The notes: generated by a model not told the origin, from the sequence alone. Shown: positions 35,901-48,250, counted from the first letter of the stretch. The stretch: DNA of 64,000 nucleotides from Mermis nigrescens (GCA_036768485.1 JAVLUZ010000616.1:198806-262805); one strand, 5' to 3'. Translations and numbers: made by a program.

Positions 35901-38900
35901 TGCCACAATAATGACAACAGTCCAAGAACGCGGAAAACAATATTGTTCTTAACATCAGCATTATCCTTTTTAAACAAGACAACCTTATTGACACTCATCC
36001 ATTTTCAAATTAAAACTGCATTAAGTTATTTCTTCTTAATGTGCAGTTCACCTATAATCAAGCACAAAAATTTAACCAACGAATTCACATTGCAAATCCT
36101 CACTCAATCAATACACAAGCACAATGTGTTGTGACTTTTGAAATTGAAAACACCCAATTTTCAATTTTCAAATTGAAAATTGGATCAATTTTCAAATTGA
36201 AAATTGGGTCAATTTTCAAATTAAAAATTAGGTGTTTGAATTTGCGATAAAGAAAATAATCAAAAGATAGTCACTTGGTTTATTTAAGCCGAGTAATAAA
36301 ATAACGACCGTCCACCAATTCCAAACTAAACGCGACAAATCTGATCACTATGAAAAAGTTTTGAAAAATGAGCTTGCTAAGCGAGAGTTGTAAACCAAGA
36401 GAAACTTAAAGTTAAAACCTACCATTAAATTATAAGAGAATTATAAAAGATTTTAAACTTCAAGAAAATGGAAAAGGCGGGATGTTGGTAAATTAGAAAA
36501 AAGTTTTTCGGCAAAAAATTCAAAAACCACGCAAATATCAAATGTAAGGAACACTAACGCTTTGATTTGGTAGTAAAATAAATTTGTAGTATAGACTACA
36601 TATTAACAACAAATGAATAGTGCAAACTTTACACAACTACTAGGTGTAGAGAATACTAACAGTTTACGGCTTATTAATGTACATGATTACAATAAAGCTG
36701 TATATCTTTGTCGACTTCTGTGCACAGTAGTGTGATTGCTGGTTCATTTTAAACCACTTTTGCAGGCAATTTACATCAATTAAACGATAGCTCTCCATGT
36801 GCAAGATTTTGTGAAACATATTATAAACACGGCTAAGAAAGATTTAACTTTAATGCAACCCATTTAAGACAAAATTACATCTCTTCAATGATCTAAGGAC
36901 ACTTGAACATAATTTTTAAATCACTTTAGATTACTTTTGAGGGTAAACAAACTCACTTAATTGATGTCTCACATATGAATCCTTGAAAATTTCTTGACTT
37001 CAGTTACAAAGTCTCTGCAAGTCTATCGAATTAAGGTTAACACGTAATGTAAACTTTACACAAACACATAGCGTAAAGAATATTTTAGTCGGATTCGTAA
37101 TTTTGATATTGCTCCGATATTATTTTCAATATTTATGGAAAAATGAGTCTCCATAATGTTTTGAAGACAAATAAACATTAGGTTTAAACCACTTTGCAAT
37201 ACTGCTGAGTGTAAGCAAGCGCGCCCAACTGACGTATATATTTCATTCCCTGTAAATTTTTATATCTCAGGAAAAAATTTCGGTTTTTGCAATGCTCTAG
37301 AACAAAGGCTAACATGCAGTGTAAAAAATTACTCGGATATTATGATCAACATTCATGAAAAAATTATGTCTCTACAATGGTCTGAGGACATATAAACAAT
37401 GAGTGTAAACTACTTTACATCACTGTTGGATGTAAACAAACGCGCCTACGTGACGTCTCACATTTGATCCTTTGAAAACTTCTAGACTCCAAGAAAAAAT
37501 TAGGTTTCTGGAATGCTCAAAAATGAAGATAAATACATATGTAGTGTAAACTTCATGTAAACACCTAGTTTAAAGAAGATTTTAGTCAGATTCGTAATTT
37601 TGATATTGTTCCGATATTACGATTAATATTTATGAAAAATAAGTCTACATAATGTTCTATGGGCAAACTAACAATTGGTGTAAACTACTTTGGCAACACC
37701 GTAGAGTGTAAACATATGCGCCAGACTGGCATATCAAATTTGGTTCCTGGTCCATTTCTAGACTTGATAAACGTGTCTGACTCGTAACCGGAGAAGCAGG
37801 CAGAAAAAACAAGACAGAAACGCATTTTAAACTCCAAAATTTTGACTTTACACTCACTAAATATTATTGTATAGACAATTTGCTTTGACATGCACCCGAT
37901 ATAAAGCACTTTATTTTTATTCTATTAGACTTATCCCGACTTCTGGACGGAGAAAGTGGCGAACAAAAAACGCAACAAAAACGTATTTTACCCATTGAAA
38001 GCCTAAAGAAATTCGGTTTGGAAATTGTTCTATTAAATCGTAGTAAATCTAACATATTATTGCGTTTTTAAATGTGGTTTATTTTATTGTTTAGCTTGTG
38101 AGGCACTTTACTTGCACTGATTATACGGCAGAGAAACTTGTTAAAAAATCCGTTTTTTACACCATCTCACTGGAAAATTTTAACCTGTGACCTAACCACC
38201 ATAGAGCATAGAAGACTTTGTTTAGAATGCTCTTGATAATTTACATTTCTGTCAGAAAACATTTTAAAAACCTCATAACCGGAGTTAGTATCGGACCATA
38301 GGAAGGTTGAAAACTCGACCAAAAAGTGCTTTTTCACCCCCAGATTTTCGCACTCTTTACACTGCCGTTCGATAACTAATGCGAATTTCAAAAAACAAAA
38401 AAAGTGCCATCCGTAGAATTCATCCCTCTATTATCCTATCCTGTTCAATCCTTCGAGTCATCAATACTCAGTTGTCCACATGCCGCAGTAAAAAGGTCCC
38501 AAAATTTGTCCTATGTTATAACGTTACACAAAAACTTTACACCTTCTTTACACAGTCAATTTTGGAGTTTCAAGAAAAACAAATAAACACGGGCAGCGAA
38601 TTTTTTTATTATCTTTCTTTTAAAAAAACCGCACCTTCCAGAAGTGTCCCGTTATAGCTGTAGGGGGTGCACAGGTGTTGGGGGTACCCAAGTATATTAT
38701 AGGTACGCGCTAACGCGCTACCTAAGATAACCTTTATTTACTTTATTGGAGACAGCTATTTTAACATTGTTTACTCTTATTTTCAATCAAAACTTTTCGA
38801 TGTTTCGCCTCAAAACAGGAAATCAAGCAGTAAATCAAGCTTTTAAACATCCATCCGCCTAAATTTCACAAATTTTCTAGCGCTTCGGGCCAGATTTTCG

Positions 38901-39737
38901 CTAAAGTCTAAAAAATTTAATAATTTTTTCGCAAAAATTTTTTTAAAATTTTAAAGTTTTTCGGAAAAAATATTACGTCAAAATTGATTTTAAGTAAAAG
39001 TAAGCAATGTAAGACGCCTAAAAAACGCTATTTCGTGCGTGAAGGACACAATTTTGGACTTATTTTTGACTGTTTTTGAAAAAGTTGGGGTGCCGCCAGC
39101 ATACCTGGGCGTGGGGGGAGGTTGAGGGGAAGGGTACGCACTACCGTCTCTAGAAACCAAAATACCCCCCAGAATTCAATTTTTAAAATTTTTGTCGCAA
39201 TTTCTTGATGCCAATGGATAGTGCTCGAGGAGAAACGTTGAAAAATTGTGTTTTTCGCCATACCACCATTTTTAAGGCTATTTTTTGACCTTTGAAAAAA
39301 TCTTGCACCCTCACCCAGAGCTTTGTTGCCGCCCACCTATGGCCGCCATCACCCGCTTCAGAAAATCCTAGATTCGCCACTGCAAGCATGCAATTTTCGT
39401 GTTCGGCTCGAAATTTTTAAAACTTTGCGACGGCGTTCAGCCTAGTGTCTTAGGTAGTTTACAAAAATATATTATTTTTGTTTAATTAATTAATTGATTA
39501 AATATTTTTAAGTCTTTCGTGGTCTATACGATGTGTGAGTAATATTGTGCGCGGTACTCTAATATTCATGCCGATTTATCGCATGTAGATTTAAGGCGAT
39601 TTCATAGAATTGTGCTATTTCCCGAACGCACTGTTTTTCATTTTGATATTTTTAATTTGCAAGAGTAAAATTGTTTATTATTCATTTATTATTCATTTAT
39701 TATTCATTTATTAGAAATTGTTTATTTATTTATTTAC

Positions 39738-39828
<91 letters not shown>

Positions 39829-42800
39829 TTATTTATTTATTTATTTATTATTTAATATTTATTTATTACTTTTAATACAATAAGTATTAAACGAGCCAGC
39901 GGAGCACTGCACATTTGAATTCTTAATCAGTAGTTACTAATATAGAAACTAATTCATAAAATAATGTAATCTTGGAGCTCAAAATCGGCATTTTGTGGGT
40001 TTCTTAAATCGAATGCCGTGAAGAGCTGAATATGAATTAAAAGCAAGAAATGCAAATGGTAGAATGATAAGGTGCAATAGATTAACAAAAAATATAAAAT
40101 ATAAAAGCGTAGCGAAAAATATAATACTTCTTAAATATAAATAATGTACGATATAAAAATTATACAAATTTATGAAACGTATGTGTTAAATAAGAAAATA
40201 ATAGTAAGCTAAAAATACCGATTGTTTAGTTTTTTGGCACCTTTCTCTTGGCCCTCATGGCTCTGGCGATCACGGACGAACGCAACATGGACATTGCCAA
40301 GGGCTTAACCCCGTTGGCCCTAGGGCTGATGATAACCGCCCTGACGACGGGTTACGAATCAAACTGCGGCGCAGCATTAAATCCAGCCAGGGACCTTGGT
40401 CCCAGAATTTTCACGGCCATAGCTGGTTGGGGATCAGGCCCTTTCAGGTTAAGCTCTCAATAGACATTGGTATGAGACTCGTTTTATTTGATTTTAAAAT
40501 TAGGCAATTAAACGGTTAATAGCTAATAATATTGATAATGTTACAAACTAGCTAAAAGCTCAGTTGTAAGAAAATTTTATTTAAATAAGTTTATAAAACG
40601 AATAAAGTAAATGTAAAAAAGTAAAAGTAAAAACAAAGTATAACTGATTAAAAGTAAAAAAGTAAAAAAGCAAAGTAATAGATAAACTAAACAAGTAAAA
40701 CTACGTTGACTGATGCTAGCATTGTAAGTAATACTTGTGAGCCACGTAGGTACTTCATTTATAATTTATCTCGTACAACTTTGAACACGATTTTTAAGAA
40801 TTTTCATTAACAGTGAAGCCCGGTTCAGAAGTAAAAGTCGACGATATCGTCGATTTTATGTCGGCGATATCGCCGATTTTACCGAGTCAGTCGGGAAAGT
40901 CGGTGATATCGCCGATGGAAAGTCAGGAAAAGTCGACGATATCGCCGACTAAAAATCAGGAAAATCGTAAGAATCGACGATATCGCCGACAAAAATCGGG
41001 AAAGTCAGCGATATCGCCGACTAAAATCGGGATAGTCGGCAATAGGTACATACATAATGACCACACCTGGACGTGGGGGGTTTGCGGGTATGCACCCACT
41101 CCCCCAAGAAACCAAAATACCCTCTCCCCAAAATCGAAATACCCCAGAATTCAATTTTTGAAAATTTTTTTCGGTCTTTTCGATGCCAATATATAGTGCT
41201 TGATGAGAAACGACGAAAAATGGTGTTTTTTACGCTATACCTCCATTTTTAAGGCCACTTTTTGACTTTTGAAAAATCTTGCACTCCCCCTCTAGAATTT
41301 TCTTGCTTCCCACGTATGATAATGACCAGCGCAACAGGACACAAACAAATTCCAGTCAGTCCGATTATCAGGATGGTTTTAACCCCCCCCTCGCATCGGC
41401 ACTTTTTTCGCAAAAACCTTTGAAAAGTGTCTCCTTTTGAACGTTTTTAGCAGTCTTTAGCATCAAAATCGCCAATTTTTTCGGGCTTCGCGCCGATTGG
41501 TTTTTTTAGACTATATTTTCTTCATTTTTATACAATTTTTTAAAATTTTTCAATTTTTATCGTCTAGAAAGAAATAGCATCGTGAGAAACATCGAAATAC
41601 AGCTGTTTTAACGCGTACCCTTTGTTTTTAACTCCAGAAGGGGACTTAAGAAAAAATGTTTGCTTATATGTGCAGAAAAAGTCTGTTGTGTATCAGCTAA
41701 TTAAAATTCATGACGCAAGATAGTAAGCAGTATGGTTTTTCCGTACTCGCAGCTAAAAATATGTAATATGAGTTCAACAATAGGATTTGTCATGTAGTCA
41801 GGCACCTACATTGGTGGTACCCACAACTGGGCGTAGGGGTTTGGGGGTATGCACCCCCCAGAAACTAAAATACCCCCCCAGAAATCAAAATACTCCCCCC
41901 AGAATTCAATTTTTTAAAATTTTTTTTCGTTTTTTTCGCAATTTTTTATGCCAGTGGATAGTGCTTTATGAGAAACGTCGAAAAATGATGTTTTCATCGC
42001 TCATACCACCATTTTTAAGGCCATTTTTTGACCTTCAAAAAATCTTGCACCCCCAGAATTTTCTTGCTGCCCACGTATGGTGGTACCTCTATATACGTTA
42101 TGGTGATCTTCATGAACAGCTACGTGCTTAGGTAGGCAACTGCATACCTAGCGCATACTTCAATGTACCAAAAATCGGCGATATCGTAGAAAAATAGGGT
42201 GGGTTCCTATTCTTACGGTTTTAGTCGGCGACATCGCCCACAAAAATCGGGAAAGTCGGCGATATCGCTTATGAAAAATCGGGAAAATCGTAAGAATCGG
42301 CGATATCGCCGACAAAAACCGGGAAAGTCAGCGATATCGCCGACTAAAAATCGGGAAAATCGGGGCACTTCTGAACCGGGAAAAACTGTCGGCGAGTTTG
42401 TTTGGCTAATCTCAGGAACTGCTGCTGCAATTAAGACAAAAGAGAGTGTTTTAGATGGAAAATTTTGGGACGCGACTATTTTGCCGAAAAAATCAAAATT
42501 CCTCATTACTGTAGCTTGTCACCCCTAAAAAGAGCGAAAATAGGCTCAGGCTTTCATTTACCCTGTATTGTAGGTAGAAAGCTCGATAGTGGCATAATAA
42601 TCGCGTTTTTAGATGGGCTTTTTTGTGCAATAAACACGGTTAATCAAGATTTGCTCGTTCTTCCGGTTTGCTCAATACAAATTTGTGTCATGGGGGCAGC
42701 CATATTGGAAAAACAATACTTTAAGCTGTGGCTGTCTAATTACTTTACATTCTTCAACAATAAAGCAAATTTTGAAAAGAGCAAAGAAAGAGCTTTTCAA

Positions 42801-44124
42801 ATGACTACTTGTTTGTTTGATTTGGATGAGTAGAAAAATTTCAATATGGGTGCCATTTTAATTCTTGTAAATTTTTTACAAATTAAGATTTATAATTTTT
42901 TACTGCTTCAGGATTGTTATAATTTTTTTCTGTAAATAGATAGAAAATTGAATGCTCTTTCTGAAGAGACATGTTTTGGAGTATAGCCTTTAATATATTT
43001 TTGATCTTGGCATTTTAAACAGTAAAATCTATCATACTACACTGAAAACGACGTGTATAAATCAGATCAATGCAATAATCCACAATATCATTGTTGAAAG
43101 TTATGCCCAAGCTTGTGTGAAATAGACTATAATTACCGTATACTGTTAGCTTAAAGTCGATGGAAATTCTAATGTCACACCCAGACATATCTGAGACTGT
43201 ATAATCAGTATTTAAGTCGCTCGCAAGCATGGGGATTTTATATACGGGTCTCAGGAGAGCCCTCTAGCATCCTGCTCGCATACCCTATGATTTCATTTTT
43301 TCAATTCTTCCTTTTTGTGTCACTGATTTGCGGCTCACATATTGTTGTATGGCAAAAGGTCAAAAATGATTTTCTTGTCCCTACAGTGAAACCTTTGACC
43401 TTCTTGACGTTTGAAACATGGTTAACTCTCCGGGCCTACAGATCTCCGACTCTGCCCAAAGCGCCACGCATAATTAGCATCCATTCGTCTGTGGAAAATT
43501 GTTTTGCAGCGAAATTGTGTTAGGTACAGGTGTAAACCACATTCTATTTTTGAATAAGTATGGCAAAAAACACCTAGAAATGTTTTAAAAAGTTTGCCCA
43601 AAGATCTGGGAGGGGTAAATAATATTAGGTATTGGAGAATCAGGGGCGGATTTATGAAGGGCGGGGGGCGGCCGCCCCCCCCCATTGGCCTAAAATAGTG
43701 CGCAGAATTTAGGATTTTTGAGCGATTTTTGGGTTAAAACGGCTAATTTTGCCGCCCAAGTCAGGGTTCCGCCCCCTTAGGGGCACCCCCTTAGGAAAAT
43801 CCTGGATCCGCCACTGTGGAGAATGATAGGGACAATCGACTTTTTGTCGGGATCCTTCAAACCCCTATTTATGATATGGATCCTACTGATTAAACCAGCG
43901 TATCTTATCATATTTCTGCATAGCATTTAGACCTATCATACGAATTTTAACGAAAAATAGCAAAAATCTAAGATCGACTATGTCGAGAATGAAGATTTTT
44001 CCATTACAGCTACCGCAACTATAATTGGTTTTGGGTGCCCATCGTAGGGCCTCACCTCGGAGCCATACTCGGTGCCTGGACGTACAACATCTGCGTCGGC
44101 CTGCACTTACATTATATAAATTGA
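29910..44124 (+). CDS. Aquaglyceroporin (MIP family channel), complete 7-exon gene
   Basis: Exons are 29910-29934, 31104-31237, 32062-32191, 32310-32447, 34180-34319, 40230-40447 and 44010-44124. Together they make 900 nt and 299 aa with all GT-AG junctions in frame. The protein is a six-helix plasma-membrane channel for glycerol and other small uncharged solutes. A basic N-terminus ([14 protein letters not shown]) precedes helix 1 with [12 protein letters not shown] (about 42-53). The first pore box is FINPAVT (NPA 101-103). The second is LNPARD (240-244), whose Asp after NPAR marks glycerol-type rather than water-type aquaporins. The last helix contains [15 protein letters not shown]. Length is normal for the family. 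A strong acceptor (TTCATTTCAG, ending 29848) upstream of the ATG suggests a further 5' non-coding exon. AATAAA at 44403-44408 is a possible poly(A) signal. A tandem paralogue begins 7.8 kb downstream. Confidence 0.95.
29950..30511 (+). mobile_element. Degraded long hAT-like element in aquaglyceroporin 1 intron 1
   Basis: It starts CAGGGCGGATTTAAGGG and ends CCTCCGCCACTG. The interior has GGCGCTTCGCGCC and GGCGCTTAGCGCC hairpins and CGCTATTTCGCACGTGAAGG. No 8-bp duplication survives. Confidence 0.6.
30512..31103. other. Aquaglyceroporin 1 intron 1, remainder
   Basis: AT-rich sequence without elements that I recognise, ending in the acceptor TTGTTTTTAG. Confidence 0.5.
31104..31237 (+). CDS. 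Aquaglyceroporin 1 exon 2
   Basis: This exon is 134 nt between TTGTTTTTAG and GTG|GTAAGC. It encodes the Lys/Arg-rich cytoplasmic N-terminus starting [13 protein letters not shown] and transmembrane helix 1. It ends in phase 0 after FVMV. Confidence 0.93.
31377..31660 (-). repeat. CAGACATGCA-family copy in intron 2
   Basis: CATAGGCGCATCATGGCCGATC to GGGGACTTGGACACCC region, in the same order as 29056-29306 but without a clear duplication. Confidence 0.55.
32062..32191 (+). CDS. Aquaglyceroporin 1 exon 3
   Basis: This exon is 130 nt between CTTTTTCCAG and TCAG|GTAATT. It encodes [17 protein letters not shown] and [17 protein letters not shown], that is the helix 1-2 loop and helix 2 leading into loop B. 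It ends in phase 1. Confidence 0.94.
32310..32447 (+). CDS. Aquaglyceroporin 1 exon 4 (first NPA box)
   Basis: This exon is 138 nt between AATTTTCAG and CATG|GTAAAT. It carries [20 protein letters not shown], the first NPA half-helix, then helix 3 with [21 protein letters not shown]. It ends in phase 1. Confidence 0.96.
32448..34179. other. Aquaglyceroporin 1 intron 4
   Basis: Repeat fragments at 32500-32660 and 33070-33330, then AT-rich sequence. No coding signal other than exon 5 at its end. Confidence 0.45.
34180..34319 (+). CDS. Aquaglyceroporin 1 exon 5
   Basis: This exon is 140 nt between TTATCATAG and CAA|GTAAGA. It encodes the extracellular loop C region with [13 protein letters not shown] and [18 protein letters not shown] is typical of aquaglyceroporins. 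It ends in phase 0. Confidence 0.93.
34912..35083 (+). mobile_element. hAT-like left half, interrupted
   Basis: CAGGGGCGGATTTATGG start, then the same interior as 29980-30110 with a GCGCTGCGCGCC hairpin. It is cut by the TA-flanked element at 35084; its right half is not recognised. Confidence 0.6.
35084..35838. mobile_element. TA-flanked element with 168-bp inverted repeats, 755 bp
   Basis: Left arm 35084-35251 and right arm 35672-35838 are almost perfect reverse complements, starting GCAAAGAAAAATGCTCCGAT. Both sides are flanked by TA (35082-35083, 35839-35840). The 420-bp centre has no transposase. It fits a mariner-type non-autonomous element. Confidence 0.88.
36150..36235 (+). repeat. 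Palindromic short tandem repeat
   Basis: AATTTTCAAATTGAAAATTG repeats about three times at 26-bp spacing. Each unit is itself a palindrome, and AACACCCAATTTT/AAAAATTAGGTGTT frame the block. Confidence 0.8.
36590..38730 (+). repeat. Long AGTGTAAA-rich repeat, copy 2
   Basis: Longer version of 26770-28320, in aquaglyceroporin 1 intron 5. Modules of about 300-450 bp (AGTGTAAAC...TTTACA, GATTCGTAATTTTGATAT, ATTTATGAAAAA, GTCTNCATAATG) recur three to four times. The right end with GGGGGTGCACAG, GGGGGTACCCAA and ACGCGCTAACGCGCTA matches copy 1. Confidence 0.7.
39100..39341 (+). mobile_element. CATACCTGGG-ended hAT-like MITE, 242 bp
   Basis: Ends are CATACCTGGGCG and CGCCCACCTATG. Duplication GCCGCCAG/GCCGCCAT agrees at 7 of 8 bases. 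It is inserted in an older hAT-like remnant (about 38850-39381) that ends AGAAAATCCTAGATTCGCCACTG. Confidence 0.82.
39715..39870 (+). repeat. (TTTA)n microsatellite
   Basis: About 150 bp of TTTA/TTAT repeats with few interruptions. Confidence 0.95.
40230..40447 (+). CDS. Aquaglyceroporin 1 exon 6 (second NPA box, NPARD)
   Basis: This exon is 218 nt between ATTGTTTAG and TTCAG|GTTAAG. It encodes helix 4-5 ([19 protein letters not shown]), [15 protein letters not shown] and [16 protein letters not shown]. The Asp of NPARD widens the pore for glycerol. It ends in phase 2. Confidence 0.96.
41062..41318 (+). mobile_element. CACACCTGG-ended hAT-like MITE, 257 bp
   Basis: Perfect 8-bp duplication ATAATGAC (41054-41061, 41319-41326). 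Ends CACACCTGGACG and CCCACGTATG. Confidence 0.9.
41822..42079 (+). mobile_element. CACAACTGGG-ended hAT-like MITE, 258 bp
   Basis: Perfect 8-bp duplication GTGGTACC (41814-41821, 42080-42087). Ends CACAACTGGGCG and GCCCACGTATG. Same orientation as 41062-41318. Confidence 0.9.
43641..43816 (-). mobile_element. hAT-like MITE (CAGKGGCGGAT family), 176 bp
   Basis: Ends are CAGGGGCGGATTT and GGATCCGCCACTG with the perfect duplication TGGAGAAT (43633-43640, 43817-43824). It lies in aquaglyceroporin 1 intron 6, 190 bp before exon 7. Confidence 0.92.
44010..44124 (+). CDS. Aquaglyceroporin 1 exon 7 (stop codon)
   Basis: This exon is 115 nt after TCCATTACAG. It encodes [20 protein letters not shown], the conserved last transmembrane helix, and a short C-terminus ending LHLHYIN with TGA at 44122-44124. 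Confidence 0.95.
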
Positions 44125-47100
44125 CCTTCCCGGAAGAAAATAATTAATTATTTCTTAAATCGGTAACAGAGATAAATATAGAACTTTTTGGCGCTCTGTT
44201 ATATAGTTCGATAGTTAGGGTTTTTGCTGCGTATAACATCGCTCGAGTTATTATTAATAATATTTGCATTATTTTCTCAAAAATTCGGAAATTTTATTTT
44301 TATTTTTTTTAGAAATTAATTCAAAACTTAGAATTGACGATAATTATGCACCGTATTTGCGTTTATACCAAACGATGCGAATGTGTGTAATTTGTTTGAT
44401 TTAATAAATCAAAACTCGAACTTTTCTTATGTTTTGTTACGCGCAGAAAATATTAAGCTTTGCAGAACATTGAGTAAGGGAAAAAAGATAGTAAGATCAT
44501 TCTGTATTCATAGTTTGATTCTGTTCTTTATTTTAATTACTTTTCAAAATTTGATCAAAAATTAATTAATTAAATTCAATTCAAACTAGTCGATCAAAAC
44601 GTTCGCATTAAAAAAATATATTGGTCAATGCGTTACGGTAAAAACCAGAATCCGGTCTTATTATTTTTATTTTTTTTCAATTACGGAGCTTAATGGGACC
44701 AGCTTTTAAGCACATTATCTTCTTGAATGAAGATAGGCTGACGTCTCGGCTTAAGCCGATCTCAGCCAGATTTTCACGATTGCAGTAAAGTATAGAGCAG
44801 ACATGCACGTGCATGTTTTGGCGAGTCTAGGACACCCCAGAATGGAAATATGAGAGGTCCTCTGAAAAAATCGAGGCAAACGGAAGGCTAAAAACAGATG
44901 GAAAGGAAAAAGTTTCTTCAAAGTTGTTTTGGCCTGAATCTGAAGACTGACAAGTTTTAAGGCTGTTTTAGCATTTATATATCAGTTTTCGACGTCATTT
45001 TAGTCTAAAAAGCTCAATATTTGGCACAGCACGGCCGCCCCCTCAGTTCGGTCAAATTGTGGTTCCATGTTGTAAAGAAACTAAGCTAAAAATGGACAGC
45101 AATTCAAACTGCATTTGCAAGAACGCTTGATATCGACCAGAATCTGTCTCAATTTTAGGGTAATGAGAACCATTTATACCAATTGTTGAGGCCCTTTCGC
45201 TCACAAAACCTATCTGTTTGACCCACTCCGCCAGACTGGGCTGATCCATTTTGCCGACCACGTTGTGCATCTATGATTTCAATGACATGCTCGGACGTTT
45301 TGGGGGGTAGAACACCAGAAATTGAAAAATTTAGATGTTTTCTGCGAAAAATATGGCAAAATATGTACTCGCACATTTGCAAATTATGAATATGAAAAAT
45401 TCTTCCACAAACCTGCGCTTGAAAATTAAAATGGAATAGAAACTGAATTAACATAGTTTAGGACTAATCTAGAAAATGTGCCATTTAGGCTATGGATAAG
45501 GCGAATCATCCGGGAAGGCTGCACTATAATGCACAATTTATTACTATTTTGCGCTTAGCACAGTCAAGAAGGTTGTTAAGTCAGCATAGTTAGGAATTTT
45601 TTATCACTAGATTTGGTTACGATTTTTTCGCAATTATAATAAGTCTCTTCCGTTTGTTAGAGGGTTTTTTGAAAAAGTTCAACTCGGCGACAAAGTGTTT
45701 TAAAATAATTCAATAGGAAAGTTCTGTAGATCATCGAGTTTTATTTTAAAACTGTCCGAGATATGTCGCAGCCTGATTCATATTAATTAAATTTAATGAA
45801 AAAGCTCTCGAAAAAATAAAACAGACTATATTTGAATGGGGCTTTTGGTATTTTATTAGTAATGTGAAAAGCACTCCTCGATAGATCATCAGTAAGTTTT
45901 CTGGAGTATGAGAATGTCGAAAATTTTCCCGATTGGCTAGATCACCATATGCTGACTTTCCGCCGTCTTTTGTCAGAATATTAAGTAAAATCTAAAGCTT
46001 TCTTCAAAAAATTTCAAGAATAGAAATAAAATAATAAAAATAATACATAACGAAAATATTATTAATAAAATAATAAAAATAGTTTTAAAACAATATAGGA
46101 CAAACTGCCAGTCTATGTTAAGCTACAATTTTTAACATACTCCGACAATTATTACTTTACTAATACTAATACTAATACTTTATTCGGAAAAAAACACAAG
46201 GGTAAAACAAAGTCGCAAGGAAAAATAAAATAGCATAGTGTAAAATGCGAAATGTCCTGGACACACGGGCAAAATGTATGTTACTTTTTATGAAAATCAT
46301 TTTTGAAATAGTCACAACTGAGGAACTATTACAATGCATAAGAATAGGCGCCTGGTGGACATCCAACGCAAAAACAAGAAAAAGTAGATTTCCCTTGTGT
46401 TAAACACAACCAGCGGATGCATTTGAAAAGCTGAAAAGGAATAAACTACTAAATTTTTCATTAGAACCTTATTTTCTCATTTTTATTCTTTTGATATCAC
46501 TGTAAGTATGTAGGTCAAGAAATGCTCATTTCTTACTGCTCTATGACTTTTTATGGAGCTAAACCAATAGAACGATGTTACTAGAGCCAAAATGAGACTG
46601 GACTAAGTTCTAAACACAGGGAGGAAGATCAGAAAAAATGCCGATAAAGTGATTCACTGGGACGCGGTCCCTTAGCATACATGGGCAGCTAGAAAATTCT
46701 GGAAGGGGTGAAATCGCCATAAATTGCCGAAGATCGCAAAAAAATGCTACTAAAAATAGAATTCTGGAGGGGGTGTACATTAATCTGCGGGGGATATTTC
46801 AACGTCTGAGGGGTGTATGCCCCACGCCCCAGATACTCCCACGCCCATTTGTGAGTGGTGCGACACAGTAAACGGGGGTATATGGCAAAATACCAGAAGC
46901 TTTCGTACAAAAGAAATTTCTCCAATACTTTGTTAAACAAAAACTTGTTCGTGGCTACGCTTAATTTGTAGAACGAGTTTGAATATATGCATGACTTTAT
47001 CACGCATCTTATCATGCGGCAACTCAAACGTAATAAATTAAGCAACGGCGTAATTAGCATGTTGAGAACCAATAATGTTTCAATTTCAAAAAATGTGCAT

Positions 47101-48250
47101 TATTGGAATGTCATGCTCTAGTTGAACTAATTACTCAATATATCTAAATTTACAGTTCGTTGCTCTTAATTAGCATGTTAAGTTTCAGCTTAAAAACTGT
47201 GACATCTAAATAAGTATATATATTGTGCTGACCCAATAAAAAAGTCATTTGTTGGTGAGCTACAAAATGCTCAGATGGTACGATTTGCATTTCTTGTGCC
47301 ATTTTTTGAAAATTTTTAAAATTTCGTTTTTTTGTTCTTCTGGAGTCTTCCCGACTCCGACGCTGGTCTGCTGCTGACCGTAGGAGCACAGCACATGCGA
47401 CTTAGGGAGCCAAAGTATTCCTCTAAAAAATCTTGTGCTATAAACATTAAAACAGTGCAGAAACTTACTTAATTTGCAGTTTTTAATCGATTTTAAATAC
47501 TTTTGCGTAAAAGTTTCGATTTTCGTCAGATTGTGGCCTTAATTTTGCCTTACGTTTCTCCTTGTAAATATTCTAGACACGCGCTCATTTCTAACCACCT
47601 TCAAGATTTGTACTGGTTAGGTAAAATAGAAACTATTTTTGTGCCTTCTGAAGCAATGCGATAAGCGACTGTATGTACATATTAAATTTAGGAATAATTC
47701 GTACATGCTAAGCATTAACATACCGACTTTGTTTGAAATGGACCTAGTCGAAGCTCATAAACCGATGCCACTAGGCAGCTTTTATCGATCGGAGTGTTGA
47801 GACAGCGGGAGTCTTGCCTGGTGTGACATTTTAATAGTTTGAAGACGGGATTGTTAAGAATTTCGTGGGGTTGTTGAGACAGTGGGAGTGTTGAAAAAAT
47901 AGCTGAAACGGTAGGAGTGCCGAAACAGTGGCAGACTTGGGCAGACATGCATGTGAGGGAGATAAGGGTTTTCGATCCATAAAAAAGGAATTTTTGGAAG
48001 AAAATTATGCAAAATTAGGGCCAAAAACGGATGAAAATCGAGACTTTATTCTCAAAACTGCTGGAAATTCATCCGAAATTATTTAGCTGTTACGGTATTT
48101 TAGCATTTATATCATCTTTCGAGGTCAATCTGAGTCCAAAAAGCTCAATGGCTGCCTCCAGACCCTCCTGACCCTTACGCCTTTAGACCGCCTATGCTGT
48201 GCCTCTATGTAGTTAAAACGGTGTGGGAAATATTGAGACGGGTCCGAATT
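44125..48250. other. Intergenic between the two aquaglyceroporins, first part
   Basis: AT-rich 3' flank of gene 1, CAGACATGCA-family copies (about 44795-45060, 47390-47590, 47942-48205), and a CATACATGGG-type fragment (46676-46853). No coding exon seen. Confidence 0.45.

Larger units (their letters stand above)
40811..42388. mobile_element. Foldback-like element with CGATATCG minisatellite arms
   Basis: Left end CAGTGAAGCCCGGTTCAGAA and right end (reverse complement) CAGTTTTTCCCGGTTCAGAA form an inverted repeat. Arms at 40832-41045 and 42175-42365 consist of a roughly 30-bp unit around the palindrome CGGCGATATCGCCG. Two MITEs (41062, 41822) are nested in the centre. It lies in aquaglyceroporin 1 intron 6. 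No target duplication was found. Confidence 0.65.

Noticed and set aside
39671..39883. Frame encoding [12 protein letters not shown] repeats
   Set aside because: Pure translation of a (TTTA)n microsatellite.
42465..42833. 122-codon frame in aquaglyceroporin 1 intron 6
   Set aside because: No family signature or clear splice borders, and it overlaps the end of a transposon-like element; I cannot support it as a gene.
45052..45454. Minus-strand frames near 45.0-45.5 kb as exons
   Set aside because: They overlap a CAGACATGCA-family repeat and have no convincing splice sites or homology.
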